Shown here: in pieces, positions 1-7,334 of the stretch
Layout: each line of letters begins with the position of its first letter
Position numbering within the stretch: the first letter of the stretch is position 1
DNA from: an uncultured Pedobacter sp.
GTDB taxonomy: Bacteria; Bacteroidota; Bacteroidia; Sphingobacteriales; Sphingobacteriaceae
DNA: 24,824 nt
Assembly (NCBI GenBank): GCA_938008555.1
Contig: CALLKE010000246.1
Location: 1-24,824, forward strand
Direction: 5' to 3'
Translations under genes and position numbers: made by a program
Notes under the pieces: model-generated
What the model was told of the DNA's origin: nothing
Seen by the model: the letters and a program-made list of their open reading frames with translations, nothing else
Databases searched by the model: none

Positions 1-2
1 TG

Positions 3-1325
3 AACCATATTCAGGCTGCTCAGCAAGACAAACTTTGGGAAGCTCATATTGCGCGCAATGGCCATGGGCAGGTAACGGCTTACAACTTCACTGGTGGAAT
101 CAGTAGCCAAACAGAATACGACAAAGCTGGCCAACCTGACAACCATATTGTCAAAACAGGGCTAGGTCGCGAATGCTACCGGCGGGAGTATACTTGGGGC
201 GTAGCTAGTCAATTGCAATCTTGCTTTGATCGACGTTCAAACTTCGTTGCGATCACCTCCTATACGTACGATTCTTTGCATCAATTAGTGAGTGCTACCT
301 CTGCAAATCAAAAAGAATACAAAGCACCTGATGCAGCAGGCAACTTATACGAAACCGCCGACCAAACAGACCGCCAATACGAGCCTGGTGGTCGACTAGT
401 CAAAGACGCTAGGTGGTATTATTACTATGATACGCTAGGAAATCTGTTACTCAAGAGTCCTTTTGAACGACATGGGCCTAACCCGAATAAAACCTGGTCG
501 CATGGTTGCTACCACTATTTGTGGCAGGCCAACGGTATGCTCAAAAGCATCATGACACCCAATGGCACGCAAGTCAAGTTCGAATACGATGCCCTGGGCA
601 GACGTACGGCAAAATACACCTCGAAAAAAACCACGCGCTACCTTTGGGACGGCAATGTGCTGTTGCATGAATGGAGCTATCCCACCGAGCAGCGCCCACA
701 ACTACAAACCAGCGACCTTGGTGAGATTTCGTATGAGCAAGAACCAACGGAAAATGTAACGACCTGGGTGTATGATGAAGGCAACTATACGCCAATTGCC
801 AAGCTGATCAATGGTGAACGGTACAGCATTGTATCGGATTATATTGGCCGCCCTGCGCGGAGCTTTGATGACCAGGGAGAGCTGGTTTGGGAGGCCGAGT
901 ATGATATCTACGGCAGGCTGAAAAAAATAAAAACAGGAGCTGATATTTGGAACCGCCCGATATGGGGCGAGGTGGATAAGTCGTTCATCCCCTTCCGCCA
1001 GATGGGGCAGTATGAAGATGAGGAACTGGGCGGACTTTACTACAACCGATTTAGGTATTATGACTCTGGTAGCGGAACATACATCAGCCAGGATCCGATT
1101 GGGTTAGAAGGGGGTGGCAATTTTTATGCATATGTTGCGGATTGTAATAGTTGGGTGGATCCATTTGGACTTTTCGGAATGCCAAAAGGCGGATGGAACT
1201 ACGGCAATGCGCTTAAGATTAGTGATTGCATCACATCATGTTATACCTCGTTGTTTAGCGGATCATCCGGAGGGCTTAATGTAGTGGCTATTACAACTAA
1301 GAGAAAATGGCCAGCTGTATCATAA
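3..1325 (+). CDS. RHS-repeat-associated core domain protein, 3' part (5' end outside window)
   Basis: The reading frame is open from the first bases of the window, so this is the C-terminal 440 residues of a longer RHS/YD-repeat protein; a start at 213 (TTG) would be artificial. YD-type repeats are visible (YDSLHQLVSA, YDTLGNLLLK, YDALGRRTAKY, YDIYGRLKKI). They are followed by the RHS-core ending with YYNRFRYYDSGSGTY, ISQDPIGLEGG, and the closing DPFGL at 1158-1172. RHS proteins form a large cocoon-like shell that encloses a variable C-terminal toxin, which is usually released by self-cleavage after the DPxGL motif. Here only 50 residues follow that motif, ending in KRKWPAVS, and I recognise no toxin fold in them. 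The segment between the two DPxGL-type motifs reads YVADCNSWVDPFGL, where many family members have NP in place of DC. GC content looks higher than in the flanking genes, which is common for rhs loci. No immunity gene follows: dprA is convergent and ends 34 bp away. Confidence 0.9.
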   Translation, partial: NHIQAAQQDKLWEAHIARNGHGQVTAYNFTGGISSQTEYDKAGQPDNHIVKTGLGRECYRREYTWGVASQLQSCFDRRSNFVAITSYTYDSLHQLVSATSANQKEYKAPDAAGNLYETADQTDRQYEPGGRLVKDARWYYYYDTLGNLLLKSPFERHGPNPNKTWSHGCYHYLWQANGMLKSIMTPNGTQVKFEYDALGRRTAKYTSKKTTRYLWDGNVLLHEWSYPTEQRPQLQTSDLGEISYEQEPTENVTTWVYDEGNYTPIAKLINGERYSIVSDYIGRPARSFDDQGELVWEAEYDIYGRLKKIKTGADIWNRPIWGEVDKSFIPFRQMGQYEDEELGGLYYNRFRYYDSGSGTYISQDPIGLEGGGNFYAYVADCNSWVDPFGLFGMPKGGWNYGNALKISDCITSCYTSLFSGSSGGLNVVAITTKRKWPAVS

Positions 1326-1359
1326 TGCTGAAGCCAGAAACAAAAAATCACATCACTAA

Positions 1360-2454
1360 CTAGGCCAGTTTGTAAATCTTCCCAGGTAAGGCAATCACAT
1401 AACCCCTTATTTCCAGACCCAAGATAGTAACGGCTAATTTACTTTGAGTAAGCTGGCAAAGTACAGACAACTCATCTACAGCCACAGCTCCCTTTTCATG
1501 CAACACATCCACTACCTGCTTTTCATCAGGAGATAAATCTAGCATCAGGCTTAATTGAGGTTTTACATGCTGAACGGAGCTATTTGCCCAACCTAACAAA
1601 TATTCTACATCAGATGCTTTAGAAATCAGATTTGCACGATGAGTTTTAATCAAATAATTACAGCCGGCACTATACTCATCTGTTACCTTCCCTGGAAAAG
1701 CAAAAACATCTCGATTGTATGAGTTCGCTATTTCGGCCGTAATGAGTGCTCCACCTTTGGCGCTAGCTTCCACAACAATGGTTGCATCAGTCATACCAGC
1801 GATAATGCGATTCCGTTTAGGAAAATTTTCACGACCAGGAATTGTCTCTGAAATAAATTCCGTTAATAGGCCACCACCATTTAGCATCTGTTCTGCCAGG
1901 CTCTTATTTTGTACTGGATAAATGCGATCCAAACCATGACCTAGAACACCAATCGTAGAAATATTGTTTTTCAAACACTCTTTATGCGCCATGCTGTCAA
2001 TACCATAAGCCAAACCACTTACTACCAATGGCTGGTGTATTTTTAAATCTGCTATTAACTGCTTGCACAAATCCTTTCCATAGTTCGTTGCATTACGAGT
2101 TCCGACGATACTAATTACTTTTCCACCATTAAAATCTGCTTCACCTTTGAAGTAAAGTAAGATCGGTGCATCCGAGCAATTTCTCAGTCGCTTTGGATAT
2201 ATAACGTCTGTAATAAAGCAGGGTTTGATCTTGTGCTTATCAATAAAATCAAGCTCTCTCTCGGCCCGCCTAAAAGCGATTGGATTCGCTATCTGATCAG
2301 CCGTTTTAGGTCCTATTCCAGGTATTTTTCTTAAATGCGCTTTTTTAGTATTAAATACCTCTTCTGGATTGCCGCAATAGCTCAACAAGCTACGCGCAGT
2401 CACGTCTCCCACTTCTGGGATACATGTTAAGGCTATTTGATGCAGTAAAGACAT
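1360..2454 (-). CDS. dprA: DNA-processing protein DprA (Smf family)
   Basis: DprA binds incoming single-stranded DNA in the cytoplasm during natural transformation and loads RecA onto it. The protein has 364 residues, the usual family length. An N-terminal helix-hairpin-helix region contains IPGIGPKTADQI near residues 44-55. The Rossmann-like DprA core follows, with SIVGTRNAT (115-123), VVSGLAYGIDSMAHK (144-158), GHGLDRIYP, FPKRNRIIAG (211-220) and GGALITAEIA (234-243). The last ~65 residues look like the DprA winged-helix domain. The ATG start lies 6 bp after the rsmG stop, so rsmG and dprA are probably one transcript. It converges with the RHS gene, and no hairpin terminator was seen in the 34 bp between them. 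Presence of dprA does not by itself show competence, because it is widespread in bacteria. Confidence 0.97.
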   Translation of the reverse strand: MSLLHQIALTCIPEVGDVTARSLLSYCGNPEEVFNTKKAHLRKIPGIGPKTADQIANPIAFRRAERELDFIDKHKIKPCFITDVIYPKRLRNCSDAPILLYFKGEADFNGGKVISIVGTRNATNYGKDLCKQLIADLKIHQPLVVSGLAYGIDSMAHKECLKNNISTIGVLGHGLDRIYPVQNKSLAEQMLNGGGLLTEFISETIPGRENFPKRNRIIAGMTDATIVVEASAKGGALITAEIANSYNRDVFAFPGKVTDEYSAGCNYLIKTHRANLISKASDVEYLLGWANSSVQHVKPQLSLMLDLSPDEKQVVDVLHEKGAVAVDELSVLCQLTQSKLAVTILGLEIRGYVIALPGKIYKLA

Positions 2455-2460
2455 CGCTTC

Positions 2461-3093
2461 TTATTGTTCAGGGAAATAGATGACATATTTCGTCGCAAAA
2501 AAATCTTCAGAAAAATAATCCTGAATAGGAATTTGAATGACATCTTTCAAGCCAGCCGCTTTCAATTCTTCCTTGAGATCTCCTCCTTTTAGATATAATA
2601 CGCCATTGGGCAATACATTCTTTGATTCTTTATTAAACTTGCCTCGCACCCAAGGGTAAAAATCTTTTAATTGGGTTACTGCACGTGATACGACAAAATC
2701 AAATTTATCGCGAATCTGTTCTGCACGCGCTTGACTTGCTTTCAGGTTTTCCAGCCCAATTGCTTTAGACACCTCCTGTACTACTTTGATTTTTTTCCCA
2801 ATCGAATCCACCAAATGAAAGTGTGTCTTGGGAAATAAAATAGCTAAAGGAATTCCAGGAAAACCTCCACCTGTACCTACGTCTAATATTTTCTCATTGG
2901 GTAAAAATGAAATCACCTGAGCGATTGCCAAAGAATGCAAAACATGATGTAGATAGAGTTTATCTATATCTTTTCTAGATACCACGTTAATCTGTGCATT
3001 CCAATACGGATAGAGTTCTCCTAGCTGGAAAAATTGTTGTTTCTGCTTTTCACTCAGACTTGGGTAGTATCGAAATATTAATTCAGGGGTCAA
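2461..3093 (-). CDS. rsmG: 16S rRNA (guanine(527)-N7)-methyltransferase RsmG (GidB)
   Basis: RsmG methylates N7 of G527 in 16S rRNA using S-adenosylmethionine. The SAM-binding motif ILDVGTGGGFPGIPLA and the following HLVDSIGKKIKVVQ strand/helix are clear, as are the family signatures NVVSRKDID, HHVLHSLAIA and VSRAVTQLKDFYPW. The frame has no ATG before the conserved core. The longest version starts at a TTG at 3135 (224 aa). I prefer the TTG at 3093 (210 aa), because the protein then begins TPELIFRYYPSLSEKQ, which matches where Bacteroidota RsmG proteins normally begin. A TATCTTTG promoter-like box (3122-3115) would also lie just upstream of that start and inside the longer reading frame. The gene is divergent from nhaA and is followed by dprA after 6 bp. 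Confidence 0.95.
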   Translation of the reverse strand: MTPELIFRYYPSLSEKQKQQFFQLGELYPYWNAQINVVSRKDIDKLYLHHVLHSLAIAQVISFLPNEKILDVGTGGGFPGIPLAILFPKTHFHLVDSIGKKIKVVQEVSKAIGLENLKASQARAEQIRDKFDFVVSRAVTQLKDFYPWVRGKFNKESKNVLPNGVLYLKGGDLKEELKAAGLKDVIQIPIQDYFSEDFFATKYVIYFPEQ

Positions 3094-3114
3094 TTTTTCA
3101 GTTTTTAAAGCTGA

Positions 3115-3122
3115 CAAAGATA
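3115..3122 (-). promoter_or_regulatory. Possible Bacteroidota -7 box for rsmG-dprA
   Basis: On the minus strand this reads TATCTTTG, matching the Bacteroidota -7 consensus TAnnTTTG. It lies about 22 bp before the preferred rsmG start at 3093. A TTTG is present further upstream, but its spacing of 24 bp is a little long for a standard -33 element. This is a consensus match only. Confidence 0.3.
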
Positions 3123-3173
3123 GCCTAAAGTTCAAGGAATAAATACCAAACGAGAGGAAATTAGCTTTTTTGA

Positions 3174-3181
3174 TAACTTTG
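3174..3181 (+). promoter_or_regulatory. Possible -7 box for nhaA
   Basis: TAACTTTG matches TAnnTTTG. It ends only 5 bp before the nhaA ATG, so a transcript from here would be nearly leaderless. No convincing -33 TTG element was found upstream. Confidence 0.22.
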
Positions 3182-3186
3182 GGCCT

Positions 3187-4380
3187 ATGTCTAAACTAAA
3201 CTTAAAACCATCCCGCGATTTTCTTCGCTCCGAACAAATTGGTGGCGTGATCCTTCTTTTTTGTGTCCTTATTTCTTTATTGATTGCCAACTCTAATTTG
3301 GGTAACAAGCTCGAAAACATGTTGTCTTATGAAATAGGATTTCATCATGATCTCATTAAACTGCGCCACTCTATTTCACTTTGGATCAATGATGGCTTAA
3401 TGGCCATCTTCTTTTTGCTAGTAGGCTTGGAGATCAAACGTGAAATTATTGAGGGTGAACTTTCATCTATCAAAAAAGCAACCATGCCTTTATTTGCGGC
3501 TTTGGGAGGAATGCTCGTTCCTGCTGGAATATTTGTTCTATTCAATCAACATACACCAACTAGTGGTGGATGGGGAATACCTATGGCAACAGATATTGCT
3601 TTTGCTTTGGGCATTATGTCTATGTTAGGAAGACGAGTACCGCCATCTCTTATTATTTTTCTGGCAGCTTTAGCTATTGCAGATGATTTAGGAGCAATTT
3701 TGGTTATTGCTATTTTTTATACCAATCAATTACATTGGGATCAATTAGTGTACGCTGCTGGAATATTTACATTATTACTTTCTTTCAACTTTTTTGGTGT
3801 CAAAAGGCTCATATTTTATATCGTACCTGGATTATTTCTATGGTACTTCATCCACCATTCAGGGATTCATGCTACTATAGCGGGCGTATTATTAGCCCTT
3901 ACCATTCCAACCAATCCAAAGAAAAAAGCATCGCCACTAGAAAAACTTGAGCATTTGATTGTACGACCTGTTACCTTTTTAATTATGCCTGTTTTTGCAC
4001 TAGCCAATACCAATATTCGATTTGAGAGTAAAATGATTGAAGATCTAACAAGTCCGCTTGGCTTAGGAATATTGTTTGGCTTAGCAATCGGGAAACCAGT
4101 AGGCATTACCTTATTTTCTTGGATTTCTGTCAAATTAGGTTTATGCACTTTACCCTCTAAATCCACCTGGAAACACCTTATTGGTTTGGGAATGCTAGCA
4201 GGTATTGGATTTACGATGTCCATTTTTGTTTCATTGTTATCTTTTAATGAAGTAGAATATCAAAATGGAGCAAAGTTTTGTGTACTTCTTGCTTCTTTAA
4301 TCGCGGGACTGAGTGGCTATCTTTTTTTACAACTGGCACATAAAAAACATATTCTAAACAGTATAAAACACAAAGGCTAA
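3187..4380 (+). CDS. nhaA: Na+/H+ antiporter NhaA
   Basis: This inner-membrane antiporter exports Na+ (or Li+) in exchange for protons, for pH and salt homeostasis. At 397 residues it is the normal NhaA length, with about eleven or twelve hydrophobic segments. The family core is complete. GGWGIPMATDIAFALG places an aspartate at residue 136 (equivalent to E. coli D133). ALAIADDLGA contains the adjacent ion-binding aspartates D166/D167 (E. coli D163/D164). LAIGKPVGI contains the lysine K303 (E. coli K300). LVGLEIKREIIEGEL and GIGFTMSIFVSLL are also typical. The gene starts at ATG 3187 without a visible Shine-Dalgarno sequence, is divergent from rsmG, and ends before a strong palindromic terminator. 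Confidence 0.97.
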   Translation: MSKLNLKPSRDFLRSEQIGGVILLFCVLISLLIANSNLGNKLENMLSYEIGFHHDLIKLRHSISLWINDGLMAIFFLLVGLEIKREIIEGELSSIKKATMPLFAALGGMLVPAGIFVLFNQHTPTSGGWGIPMATDIAFALGIMSMLGRRVPPSLIIFLAALAIADDLGAILVIAIFYTNQLHWDQLVYAAGIFTLLLSFNFFGVKRLIFYIVPGLFLWYFIHHSGIHATIAGVLLALTIPTNPKKKASPLEKLEHLIVRPVTFLIMPVFALANTNIRFESKMIEDLTSPLGLGILFGLAIGKPVGITLFSWISVKLGLCTLPSKSTWKHLIGLGMLAGIGFTMSIFVSLLSFNEVEYQNGAKFCVLLASLIAGLSGYLFLQLAHKKHILNSIKHKG

Positions 4381-4411
4381 AAGGATACTTATCCCACTCG
4401 CCTTCTGTTAA

Positions 4412-4459
4412 AAGAACCATAAAAAGGCCACTGTTAACAGTGGCCTTTTTATGGTTCTT
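4412..4459. terminator. Perfect 48-bp palindromic, bidirectional terminator
   Basis: The two 24-base arms are perfectly complementary, centred between 4435 and 4436, with the core AAAAAGGCCACTGTT / AACAGTGGCCTTTTT. The GC-rich part of the stem is followed by five Ts in either direction. It sits 31 bp after the nhaA stop and 7 bp after the stop of the convergent repeat-protein gene, so it can end both transcripts. Confidence 0.9.
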
Positions 4460-4466
4460 AAATTAA

Positions 4467-6884
4467 TTATCTCTTCACTTTAAAAAATCCTTTATCTCTA
4501 TATGACTTACCTTGTTGATCACAAAACTCTACAGTACAGAAGTATGTTCCCCCTGTTAGCTCAGCACCTCCATTACTAGATTTTCCAGTAAAAATAATTG
4601 CATTATTATCATATCTCTGAGCCTTAAATAAGACCCCCCCATATCTATTAGTGATCGTAACTGTATTGTTAGGATAGCTCTCTATGTTCTGAATAATAAA
4701 TTGATCATTAACGCCATCTCCATTGGGAGACAATGCCTGAGGTATTATCACTTTTTTAGAATCGATATCTACAACTTCGTCAGCAATAAACAACTTAGCT
4801 TTAGTTCTTGCCGACGTAGCATCATCACTTATTGTGATCAATTGACTTGTAGTAGCCATCGTGTAGTCCGTGTCGCCTTTAGAAATTGCTACCAACATAA
4901 TGGTTCCGGCTCTCACCCCTACTAATAATTTAGTATCTGGATCTATCACAGCTGAGCCACTGCCATTACTAACGATAAACGTAATTGTTCCTCCTTGGCC
5001 ATCTCTAGCGTCGGTGGTTGCTGTAACTGCCAACGTTTCGTGTACACGAAGTGTATCACTAGATGTAATTGTCAACACAGGTGTTCGCGGAACTATTCTT
5101 AGCTGTTGACTTGCCGTAGCTGGATAATAGTCACTATCACCAGCTGAGGTAACCGTTAGGGTTACCATACCTGCATGAATCGCCATTAGTAACCCCGTAT
5201 CTGGATCCACCATTGCAGAGCCACTGCCGCTATCACTAACTACATAACTATATTCTCCTCCTAAACCATCAGTAGCTGTACTCACTACTCTAATTCTTAC
5301 CAATTCGTCTACGTTTAAAACATAGCTTGCAAAAATTTCTAAAGTTGGGGTAGTTCGCATGATCACAATCCTCTGACTTGCAGTAGCTCGATTATAGTCA
5401 CTATCGCCTGCTGAGGTAACCGTTAAAGTCACTTCGCCCGCTGTAATTCCTGTAATCAAGCCCGTGTTTGGATTTACTGTTGCATACCCATCCTCCGTGC
5501 TAATTGCGAAAGTAAGAGATCCTCCTCGACCGCCTTTTGCTGTAGTGCTTACTTTCACCATCATCTTCTCATCCACAGCAAGTGTATCGCTCGAAGTAAT
5601 TGTTAATACAGGATTACCGGGATAAATTGTTATTTGTTGGCTCGTCGTCGCTGGACTATAATCACTATCGCCAATAGAAGTAACTACTAATGTTACTGTA
5701 CCTGCACTAATTGCCGTAAGAAGGCCTTTTTGAGCGTCTATTGTAGCAGAACCACTACCATTCATGACTGCATAAAGAAACGCCCCCCCTAGACCATCAG
5801 TTGCGCTGCTCTTTACTCTAACTTTTAAGAGATTGTCTACATTTACCACATTAGCTGAAGTAATTGTCAAGATGGGACTTGTTGAAGTGATGATAATCTG
5901 CTGGCTCGTTGTTGCCGGATAGTAATCACTATCACCTGCTGAGGTAGCTGTTAAGGTTACTGCACCTGCTGTAATTCCTGTAATCAATCCTGTAGATGGA
6001 TCCACTTTTGCATATCCATCATTGGTACTAATTGCAAAAGTAATAGCTCCTCCTCGGCCACGTGTTGCAGTAGTTTTCACCGTAGCAGTTAGCGTGTTAT
6101 CTACACTCAATGTTTTAGCAGAGGTAATGGTCAAACCAGGCGTACCTCGATGAATGATTATCTCTTGATTAACAACTGCTGGATTATACTCAGCATCACC
6201 AGATGAAGTAGCTGTTAAGGTTATTGTACCAACACTAATTGCTTTTAGTAAGCCTGTATTTGGGTCCACGGTTGCGAGACCATTGCCACCAGTGATTAAA
6301 AAACGCACAGAGCCCCCACGGTCAAATTTATCTGACTTGACCACCTTCACTATTAAATTATCATTTACACCTAACGTATTCGCCGAAGTAATGGTCAACG
6401 TTGGAGTGCCTTTACTAATGGTAATTAACTGACTTGTAGAGGCTGGAGCATAATCTGCATTTCCCGAAGATGTTACTGTTAAGGTTACAGTGCCAATCCT
6501 CACACCTGTAATCAAACCTGTATTATGATTCGCTAGCTCTGCCATACCGCTACCATTCGTTATATTATAACGAATAGTACCTATATCACCCCCTTCTGTT
6601 ATTGTGATGGCCGCTGTTAAAACACTTCCCACTTGCACTGTATTAGGGGATGTAATCACAAGCTTAGGATTAATCCTTGTAGCCACCCGACTTGTATTTA
6701 TTAAAGTGGTATCGATAGACTTGCTTTCTATAATTGGCACCGCTCGATCTGCTTCTAAAACTACGCATCGATTCATTGGAGTATTAAATAACTCAGCATG
6801 AGCATCTGTAGTAAATAGTGTGGTCAAACTTACTACTATACCATAAATAACTTTAAGAATTCCATTCAATAGCTTTTCTCTCAT
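4467..6884 (-). CDS. Secreted Big2/Ig-like repeat protein with T9SS type-B C-terminal domain (805 aa)
   Basis: The predicted signal peptide is residues 1-30: basic MREK, a hydrophobic run, then TTDAHA. After a ~40-residue linker come seven tandem repeats of 87-89 residues (residues 73-688). Each repeat has the pattern LTITS..L.VD...V, a GRGG or GLGG turn, FAIS, SGSATVDP.TGLITGI.AGTVTLT.TS.GDSDY.PATTSQ. They resemble bacterial Ig-like group 2 (Big2) domains. The end (about 710-805) is a gliding-motility-associated/CHU_C domain: SPNGDGVNDQF, IQNIESYPNN, ITNRYGG, GGTYF and a basic tail. This marks secretion by T9SS and attachment outside the cell. Two cysteines (783, 788) lie in this final domain and are absent from the same domain of the two paralogues. 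A role in adhesion or matrix is inferred from architecture. The next upstream gene is 450 bp away and ends in its own terminator, so this gene probably has its own promoter. Confidence 0.9.
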   Translation of the reverse strand: MREKLLNGILKVIYGIVVSLTTLFTTDAHAELFNTPMNRCVVLEADRAVPIIESKSIDTTLINTSRVATRINPKLVITSPNTVQVGSVLTAAITITEGGDIGTIRYNITNGSGMAELANHNTGLITGVRIGTVTLTVTSSGNADYAPASTSQLITISKGTPTLTITSANTLGVNDNLIVKVVKSDKFDRGGSVRFLITGGNGLATVDPNTGLLKAISVGTITLTATSSGDAEYNPAVVNQEIIIHRGTPGLTITSAKTLSVDNTLTATVKTTATRGRGGAITFAISTNDGYAKVDPSTGLITGITAGAVTLTATSAGDSDYYPATTSQQIIITSTSPILTITSANVVNVDNLLKVRVKSSATDGLGGAFLYAVMNGSGSATIDAQKGLLTAISAGTVTLVVTSIGDSDYSPATTSQQITIYPGNPVLTITSSDTLAVDEKMMVKVSTTAKGGRGGSLTFAISTEDGYATVNPNTGLITGITAGEVTLTVTSAGDSDYNRATASQRIVIMRTTPTLEIFASYVLNVDELVRIRVVSTATDGLGGEYSYVVSDSGSGSAMVDPDTGLLMAIHAGMVTLTVTSAGDSDYYPATASQQLRIVPRTPVLTITSSDTLRVHETLAVTATTDARDGQGGTITFIVSNGSGSAVIDPDTKLLVGVRAGTIMLVAISKGDTDYTMATTSQLITISDDATSARTKAKLFIADEVVDIDSKKVIIPQALSPNGDGVNDQFIIQNIESYPNNTVTITNRYGGVLFKAQRYDNNAIIFTGKSSNGGAELTGGTYFCTVEFCDQQGKSYRDKGFFKVKR
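4821..6668 (-). repeat. Seven tandem ~264-bp Big2-like repeat units
   Basis: These encode residues 73-688 of the 805-aa protein. The units are diverged from one another, but alternate ones are more alike. Units 3 and 5 share AIST.DGYA.V.P.TGLITGITAG, while units 4 and 6 share a TDGLGG turn. Unit 1 is of the variant type with GGDIGTI in place of the GRGG turn and AGN/SGN in place of AGD. Confidence 0.9.
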
Positions 6885-7229
6885 AGGTTTTATTTTTAAG
6901 TTTTAATTAGTGTGTAATGATCGCTGTAGTAAGTGGCCAAACTATTACGTACTGCAGCATGAAAATTCTAACGCTCTTCTGTGCTTTAGCACAGCTATAT
7001 TCATTAAACGATTTATAGGCTATTTTGTTACGGTTAGGTATTAATCTATGTCCATCACCAGAACGAGAAATGGATAGCAAAGGGGTCAGCAATGATTTTG
7101 CATAAAGAGTTAAAGCCCAAAGAGTGCTTTAAGGCTTATCAGAATAAACAATTAAGTTGTAAATCTGACTCTAAATAATACACCGATACACACCAATTTA
7201 TCACAGATTCAAAACTCATATATATCAAA
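6885..7229. other. Non-coding spacer upstream of the 805-aa gene
   Basis: About 345 bp lie between the 805-aa gene and the terminator of the 1300-aa gene. The region should contain the promoter and leader of the 805-aa gene, but I found no clean TAnnTTTG box on the minus strand. A short hairpin CTGTGC-TTTA-GCACAG lies at 6979-6994. A 61-codon minus-strand frame (6907-7092) has no recognisable protein features and I do not call it. Confidence 0.6.
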
Positions 7230-7278
7230 AATGCCTGTCGGCAGAGCATACTAAAGTGTAGCTCTGCCGACAGGCATT
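7230..7278 (-). terminator. Strong intrinsic terminator for the 1300-aa repeat-protein gene
   Basis: An 18-bp perfect stem, with GCCTGTCGGCAGAGC pairing with GCTCTGCCGACAGGC and a 13-nt loop. On the minus strand it is followed by a run of Ts (TTTTTGATATATA). It begins 56 bp after the stop codon of the 1300-aa gene. The plus-strand side also continues into a short T run (ATTTTT at 7281-7286), so it could block transcription from either side. Confidence 0.85.
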
Positions 7279-7289
7279 GTATTTTTAAC

Positions 7290-7331
7290 TACCTCGGTAT
7301 CCTTCATCTAAAGGATTCCAAGTCTGAGGTA
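7290..7331 (-). other. Second stem-loop in the 3' UTR of the 1300-aa gene
   Basis: Two nested stems, TACCTC/GAGGTA (7290-7295 with 7326-7331) and ATCCTT/AAGGAT (7299-7304 with 7311-7316), are separated by an asymmetric internal loop. It lies immediately after the stop codon and before the main terminator. It has no T run of its own, so a role in 3' end structure or stability is only a guess. Confidence 0.45.
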
Positions 7332-7334
7332 AGC

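Noticed and set aside
213..1325. Complete RHS gene starting at 213
   Set aside because: The frame is open upstream to the window edge with continuing protein-like sequence, so the gene is partial at its 5' end.
3867..4223. 118-codon minus-strand frame inside nhaA
   Set aside because: It is the antisense shadow of a clear, fully conserved antiporter gene.
6907..7092. Minus-strand 61-codon frame between the 805- and 1300-aa genes
   Set aside because: No recognisable domain or family similarity; it lies in the probable promoter/leader region of the 805-aa gene and looks like chance coding.
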